A program made the position numbers and the translations under genes. Source: Hymenopellis radicata (lineage: Eukaryota > Basidiomycota > Agaricomycetes > Agaricales > Physalacriaceae). From it: a stretch of 11,366 nt of DNA. Shown here piece after piece: positions 7,002 through 11,366 of the stretch. Where the stretch lies: the NCBI GenBank assembly GCA_015501595.1, contig JADNRX010001308.1, positions 1-11,366 of the forward strand, read 5' to 3'. Below the pieces are notes generated by a model. The model saw nothing but the letters and a program-made list of their open reading frames with translations. It did no database searches and was not told the origin of the DNA. The first letter of the stretch is position 1. Every line of letters starts with the position of its first letter.

Positions 7002-8163
7002 CTACGCAACAGAATCTTCATCATCACCTTCCCATGACGCGTACGATGACGGCCTCCACTCGAGGTAAACCCGCTCTTTAAGACGTCCGCCCTCGAAGCA
7101 AGGAGTCGTCCACAGAAGGGGTGTCAAACTCTCGTCATCACGCTCGTCCCGCCAGAGCGTCATTTCCTGATGGCCGGATATGAAAGCAGCGCCGACGGTG
7201 ATGGAGTGATGGAGTTGTGTCAAGCATTGAAGTCGAGTCTGTTCTGTTTGGGAAACGTCAAGTACAGATACAAGCTGAAAACAACTCACCGGACACTAAT
7301 AAGATCCTTCGTCCTCGGCATTGAAGACATCGAGCGGGGAATAGCGGTAAGTTGACCGTGTATCCATGTATAAGTGTTCGTCGTGGAGCAAGGGCACGAT
7401 CACCAACCTAGAATATACATATGAACATGCTGGCTTCCTCGTCCTACACGGAACACTCACCATCTTGGAGGACGTAAGAGGGACATATTAGCTGCGAGGG
7501 CGGAACACGGTCAGAAAGGGCATCATATCCAGTGAAACTTCCACCGGCGCGAAGTCAAGTGGGCACTGAACGCGTCTCGTTAACAACGTCCCAAGAAAGT
7601 GTCCGCTCCATTTGAAGATGTCCATCCGACGTGTCGTGATGTTCGTAGTATTTTGATGGTGCTGCCACAGTCCTCACGGGCTTACACGTCGCCTGAGCCG
7701 TCGCGTGATTCCGCAACGGATAAGTATGCGAAATCAGAGAGAGAGCAAGGCTGTAACCGTAAAACTAAGTTCAACATCCAATTAGGAAATCAACAAGGCC
7801 CACTTACCATATGTGTCAAAGACTGCGCTGCTCGCGACAAAGAGCAAATCGTTCTCATGTCCTCTGCAGGACAATAAGTTTATGGAAGAGAAAAGTGAAG
7901 CAAGGCTTACGTACCCTCCAAGTTCGTTGGCGTGAATATGCCGTGTTGCTAGGCGGTGTTCCAAAGCCAAGTAGTACGCGCTGGTCGTGGTAGTGTTGAC
8001 TACCGTCGAAGGTGCTGAGGGTAAATATGTTTACAATTGACTGTCGATTAACCGGGAACCGAGCTCAGCACGCAACTTTGGCAACTTTGCCAAAAGTTGC
8101 GTGAGATCGGGCCGAATATCCGGGTCAGTCACCTTCAACGTCCAGAACGCGTCTCTCCGCCAT
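7002..8163 (-). pseudogene. Decayed multi-exon gene, function unknown
   Basis: The first exons fit together well. Exon 1 (from about 8163 to 8072) reads …DAFWTLKVTDPDIRPDLTQL…. Intron 8071-8015 (57 nt) leads to exon 2 (8014-7915, …YYLALEHRLATRHIHANELG…). Intron 7914-7864 (GTACGTAAG to CTGCAG, 51 nt) leads to exon 3 (7863-7808, ENDLLFVASSAVFDTY), then intron 7807-7751 (GTAAGT, CCTAAT, TTACAG, 57 nt). Frame is kept across the first two junctions. Exon 4 (7750-7461) is open only if a (CT)5 run is two bases shorter, and it contains a TGA at 7557-7555. Further GT-AG candidates are 7460-7408 and 7289-7244. The last block ends at TAG 7004-7002 (…LKERVYLEWRPSSYASWEGD), with additional frame conflicts. 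The 5' end abuts the array 2 leader, where ATGGCG (8163-8158) is out of frame by one base. Family not recognised. Confidence 0.55.
8069..8103. repeat. Near-perfect hairpin across exon 1 / intron 1
   Basis: CACGCAACTTTGGCA (8069-8083) pairs with TGCCAAAAGTTGCGTG (8088-8103): 15 pairs, one bulged A (8092) and a 4-nt loop. On the minus strand the hairpin contains the last codons of pseudogene exon 1, and its final three stem bases are the GTG of the presumed splice donor (8071-8069). Confidence 0.8.
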
Positions 8164-9440
8164 CTCTCAAGGGTTTACGTTGGTTTTTGGGGCGTAGGAG
8201 GGGTAATCGAGGTCGGCGAATCGATTGGCGGCGTCTACCGGTGCGTATGATGCCTGTACAATGTGCTGCCCCCTTATCAGTGCATTTAGATAAGGATGGG
8301 TCGGAGTCTCCTCCCCTTTGGATGTCCTGTGACACTAGTCCTGGCCTGTACTACCGTTTATGAGGCCTAGGAATCGATTGGTGTCGTCCTCGGATTCGCG
8401 TTCGTCCTAGTTCGCGCGCCAGAGTACCATCACTTCCTCTCCCCATATTCTGGCCACATTTTCCTGCTTCAAACACATCGATCCCACTCTCCCTGCCGTA
8501 TCCTACCGTTTTAGAGGGCCGGCAATCGATTGGCGTCGTTTCCGGAGCCTCGCGACGCTTCGTTCCGGCCTCAGACCATCACCACCACCTCCAGCCATCA
8601 TCTGGCCGCATTTCCTGTCTTCAGACCCCTCCATCCCGGTCGTCCTATGCTCTCCCACCGTTTCCGAGGTGTAGGAATCGATTGGCGTCGTTTCCGGAGG
8701 CCTACGACGCTTCGCTCCGGCCCCAGACCGTCACCACCTCCTCCTTGGGCGCATTTTGCTGTCTTACCAGCCTCTATCCCGGTCGTCCTAGGCTCTCCCA
8801 CCATTTTCGAGGCCTAGGAATCGATTGGCGTCGTTTACGGAGCCTCGCGACGCGTCTCTCCCGCTCCAGAGCCCACCACCACCTCCTGGCATCATCTGGC
8901 CACCTTTCCCTCTCTTTCAAACCTCTATCGCGCTCGTCCTAGCGCCTCCCACTGTTTTACAGGCCTACAAATCGATTGGTGTCGTCCCCGGAGCTGCGTG
9001 ATGCCTTGATACCGCCTCAGGCAACCATCTCCTCCTCCTCCATCATCTGAACGTATTTCTCTGCCTCCCGCACCTTCATCGCGGTCGTCCTAGCCTCTAC
9101 CGCTGTTTTAGAGGCCTAGGAATGTATTGCTCTTGTTCCCGGACCTGCGCGACAGCTTGATCCGGCTCCCAGACCATCACTACTTAACCCCGCCATTATC
9201 AGGCCACATTTCCCAGTGTCCTACCCCTCAATCGCGGTCATCCTGCCCTCTCATCGCTTCGAGATACGACAAATAGTATCGTTCCCTGGCGCGCGTGTCG
9301 CCGCCCCAGACCATATCACCACCTCCTCCTGCCATAATCGTTCACTTTTCTCTATATCTTACTCCTTCATCTCGGTCGTCCTAAGCTTGTCTCCCGTTTT
9401 AGAGGTCTAGGAGTCTCATGGACCCGTTTTCGAACCCTGG
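8150..9440. repeat. Satellite array 2, about 152-bp units, with leader
   Basis: The core AATCGATTGG (or a decayed form) lies at 8219, 8372, 8524, 8676, 8819, 8969, 9121, 9272 and about 9412. Spacing is 153, 152, 152, 143, 150, 152, 151 and 140 bp. The best-kept context is AGGCCTAGGAATCGATTGG followed by CGTCGTTTCCGGAGCCTCGCG. Units then carry CCAGACCATCACCACCTCCTCC, CATCATCTGGCC and CCCGGTCGTCCTA. Units in the middle (8524-8969) are the most alike, and those at the right end (after 9121) are most decayed, as expected for an array maintained by unequal exchange in the centre. The leader (8150-8372) matches that of array 1. Confidence 0.9.
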
Positions 9441-9622
9441 GTAAAGCCGCGCAGACATACGCCGGGAGCGCATGGCTCTCGTTGCCAGTCTCAAAGACGC
9501 CGGATCCCTGTATTCCCGCCCTCAAATCGACGCCATTTACATCATCCATCTCATTTGACTCGAAAAGATGCCCGTATTCCCTCCCGAACTCCTCCACCCC
9601 GCCAGAACCCTTCCACTCAAAC

Positions 9623-10186
9623 ATGGACCTACGCTACCCAACCAAATTTCATGCACTTTTAGCCAGTGATGGCGATGCAGATCTGACGGCATTCGGCATT
9701 ATGGACACATCAGGATGTGTTGGTGACGTGACTTGGTATGTTACTTTAAGTTTTTCATTTTCTCGCTAATTCATACCTACAATCAGGACCTCATCCTGTC
9801 GCAGTGAGCAGCGGCGCTACCGGCGCTGCTGCAAGATCCACCGCGGTGATAACGAGCTCTTCTGTACAGGAACTCGATGCCACAGTTCAGCTTTACGTCG
9901 AGACCACTTGAAACATCGGCGCTGTGGCCGACCGCGACGGTGTCTTCACTTCCTGTGTCTTTCGCTATGCTCAAATACGCAGACTTTCAAGATTAACAGG
10001 GCCCACATTCATCTTCGTGGGCACATGGGTTCGTACCTCCATTTCAGTTCGATCTTCACGGAGCTAACTCATTTTGCAGTTCGTATCCACGGCGAATCAG
10101 CGCCGTCCGTTGCACCTTGCCTTGCCTTGATATCACAAGCGGGGATGGTTTCTGCTGATAGCGGCAAGGCGAGCTCTTGGTGGTGA
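9623..10186 (+). CDS. Candidate spliced gene, hypothetical protein (about 153 aa)
   Basis: The ATG at 9623 has a good context (AAAC before it, G after). Two 51-nt candidate introns have all signals: 9736-9786 (GTATGT, GCTAAT, ATCAG) and 10029-10079 (GTTCGT, GCTAAC, TTGCAG). Removing both joins 9623-9735, 9787-10028 and 10080-10186 into one open frame of 153 codons ending TGA. Residues 1-38 (MDLRYP…ALLASDGDADLTAFGIMD) look like protein. Residues 39-115 are rich in Cys, His and Arg with C-x4-C and H-x2-H spacing, loosely like a zinc finger but not matching the C2H2 pattern. A second frame in exon 2, with one TGA at 9908, also looks protein-like and would continue into exon 3 to a stop at 10128-10130. 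The true product may be that frame with a lesion. The upstream frame is open back to about 9482 without an ATG. Function unknown. Confidence 0.45.
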
Positions 10187-10350
10187 CTATGCCCTCTTAG
10201 AATAGTTGATATTTCGAGTAGCTGTACATACGTTTGTCGTACGATACCTAATGAAACTTGTATTGTTTTAAAACTCCTCTGTTCGAGATCATCATTCCAC
10301 TTTCCCTTCCTCCCTTTTCCCTCTCCTCTCCCGGTTCGTGTTACTTCTTC
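10187..10350. other. Intergenic spacer with pyrimidine-rich leader
   Basis: The left part (10197-10260) is AT-rich and would be the 3' end of the upstream gene. From about 10285 to 10350 the plus strand is almost pure C/T with few purines, ending directly before the ATG at 10351. This is the kind of CT-rich tract common before start codons in fungi. No TATA box is obvious. Confidence 0.35.
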
Positions 10351-11159
10351 ATGTCATACCTTGCTCATCCTTTCTCAGAGCCTCTCCTCGTTCTCCCGCT
10401 CATCGTACATTCCGGACACTGCGACGCATCCAAACGTGACCGGTTTATGTTTGTTGATGGCGACATGCGGGTTTCTTCCTCCCGCCATCATCATCAACTT
10501 CCTTTTCCCTCTCACAACTATCTGCATTCCCTCAGCGCCTTCTTCACGTCTCTGGTATGTCTCTTTGTTGGTGTTCTCGTCGTCGACGAGCTCGCTGACA
10601 ACTTTGTCAGAATTTTATGGGTGCCGTTGACCACGACGTGGACGCTCTCGACTTCTTTCATCAGCGTCGTCTTCTCTCAGCGCCCTCTGGCATGTCTCTA
10701 TTTGTTTGTCTTCTCCTCGACGACTCGGACCTCGCTGACGACTTTGTCAAAGTTTTACTGTGCGCCATTGGCCACGACGTGGACGATATTAATTCGTCTG
10801 TCACCCTTGGACCAAGCTACTGGGTGCGTCATCATTTCCGCCAGGTATCAACACTCCTCGTTTATCACCCTTTCGTCAAACCTCAAGTCGGCCGTCGGGG
10901 CCTGGCTGTGAGCTTGGACGGTAAGCTCTTCTGTCCGCCGTCCTTTACACCCTGCATTACCGTTGCCGTAGATACGTACCGCTCCGACCTTGGGCTCGAG
11001 CCGGACAACTTATTCGAACAACTTTTCCCGCCACTGCCACGCAACACCGCCGACGAGCATGGAGACTACTGTAGTATTTCGACCATAGGTTCACGGGGTG
11101 TGACCTGTGACCTCATGAACATGTTAAGTAGTATGTTCATGCTGGCCAAAAGTGTGTGA
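10351..11159 (+). CDS. Candidate spliced gene with internal duplication, hypothetical protein (about 233 aa)
   Basis: Exon 1 (10351-10554) starts at an ATG after a CT-rich leader. Intron 10555-10610 (56 nt) has GTATGT, GCTGAC and GTCAG. Exon 2 is 10611-10920. Intron 10921-10971 (51 nt, GTAAGC to CCGTAG) has a weak branch motif and could be retained, since it is open and a multiple of three. Exon 3 (10972-11159) ends TGA. The joined frame is 233 codons. Residues 69-80 (NFMGAVDHDVDAL) and a later stretch (LLCAIGHDVDDIN) are duplicated. The C-terminal part is acidic (…LGLEPDNLFEQLFPPLPRN…). No signal peptide or known domain is recognised. The last 20 residues run into an inverted-repeat segment at 11114-11141, so the true C-terminus may have been replaced. 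Confidence 0.45.
10551..10790 (+). repeat. 135-bp tandem duplication of an exon-intron unit
   Basis: TCTGGTATGTCTCTTTGTT at 10551 and TCTGGCATGTCTCTATTTGTT at 10686 start two copies. They stay similar through CTCGCTGAC(A/G)ACTTTGTCA(G/A)A and CCACGACGTGGACG. In copy 1 the donor is GTATGT and the acceptor CAG (intron 10555-10610). In copy 2 the same positions read GCATGT and CAAAG (10690-10752, 63 nt). Confidence 0.75.
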
Positions 11160-11366
11160 CCTAAAAAAATTATGTTCATTAAGATTTTTAACTTTCTGCT
11201 TTTTTAGCTTAATTTTACCTATAAAGTAGATGCAAACAGCAGAAATAGACAATTTTCATCATAAATAAAGTAAAATAGAAGAAAAAATACTAAAATTGGG
11301 CCGAAGAAGCAAAATTTAGATTAAGTCAGATTTGTGACCAATTTTAGACATGTTCACAGGCCCTGT
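11114..11366. other. AT-rich tail with short inverted repeats, possible mobile-element edge
   Basis: CATGAACAT (11114-11122) and ATGTTCATG (11133-11141) are perfect 9-bp arms around 10 nt. GTGTGACCT occurs near 11097 and again at about 11153. Base composition changes sharply at about 11160 to strongly AT-rich with A and T runs and no reading frame. The window ends in CATGTTCACAGGCCCTGT, whose reverse complement partly resembles CCTGTGACCTCATGAACATGT at about 11103-11123. This would suit degenerate terminal inverted repeats, but the similarity is weak and no transposase is visible. Confidence 0.3.

Noticed and set aside
8150..9440. CRISPR array
   Set aside because: Units are about 152 bp and diverge along their whole length, without a short constant repeat and unique spacers, and the DNA appears eukaryotic.
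9420..9445. tRNA T-arm-like TTCGAA sequence
   Set aside because: The flanking bases do not form the five-base T stem, and no cloverleaf could be drawn on either strand.
9367..9624. Minus-strand frame of 85 codons overlapping the end of array 2
   Set aside because: Its composition is protein-like, but about a quarter lies in satellite sequence, and the intron signals in the adjoining region are on the plus strand.
9787..9960. C2H2 zinc finger in the Cys/His-rich exon
   Set aside because: C-x4-C and a nearby His are present, but the spacing to the histidines is off by one and the second histidine is missing, so the classical pattern is not met.
1..11366. Retrotransposon or DNA transposon coding genes
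   Set aside because: I saw no reverse transcriptase YxDD block, integrase, DDE/D or helicase motif in any frame, and no convincing long terminal repeats within the window.
1..11366. Telomeric TTAGGG-type repeats
   Set aside because: No run of such repeats is present on either strand, so a chromosome end is not shown despite the satellite content.

Overview
The window looks like gene-poor, repeat-rich nuclear DNA from a filamentous fungus, most likely a basidiomycete. This is an inference. It rests on several candidate spliceosomal introns of only 42-57 nt with fungal-type signals (GTRNGT donors, CTAAY or CTGAC branch motifs, CAG/TAG acceptors), on pyrimidine-rich leaders before candidate ATGs, and on the absence of bacterial operon structure, Shine-Dalgarno sites or prophage and IS genes. 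I recognise no named protein family with confidence, and no rRNA, tRNA or CRISPR array.

Layout. 1-800: no convincing gene. 820-1760: four degenerate modules, each carrying the peptide motif (V/I)GVKQ in a different local frame, separated by intron-like stretches. 1848-2276: a possible small spliced gene (+) that ends in a CTCGAC-rich degenerate repeat. 2730-3350: the clearest gene, an intact 206-codon reading frame (-) of unknown function with a promoter-like upstream region. 3739-4795: a dense minisatellite built on TCGACCA, with a 21-bp tandem block, a 146-bp higher-order repeat and long inverted repeats. 4811-5640: satellite array 1 (unit about 152 bp). 5640-7000: decayed DNA with one or two intron fossils and an imperfect hairpin. 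7002-8163: a multi-exon pseudogene (-). 8150-9440: satellite array 2, colinear with array 1 at an offset of 3343 bp. 9623-10186 and 10351-11159: two candidate spliced genes (+). The second contains a 135-bp tandem duplication that copied an exon-intron boundary. 11160-11366: an AT-rich tail, possibly the edge of a mobile element.

How the parts relate. The two 152-bp arrays share the same roughly 220-bp leader. Read on the minus strand, both leaders end at an ATGGCG. The right-hand one directly abuts the first recognisable exon of the pseudogene, so leader plus array behaves like one dispersed module placed upstream of minus-strand reading frames. I see no pathway or operon linking the genes. 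The most unusual content is this satellite-plus-leader module, the TCGACCA minisatellite beside it, and two examples of repeated exon-intron modules.
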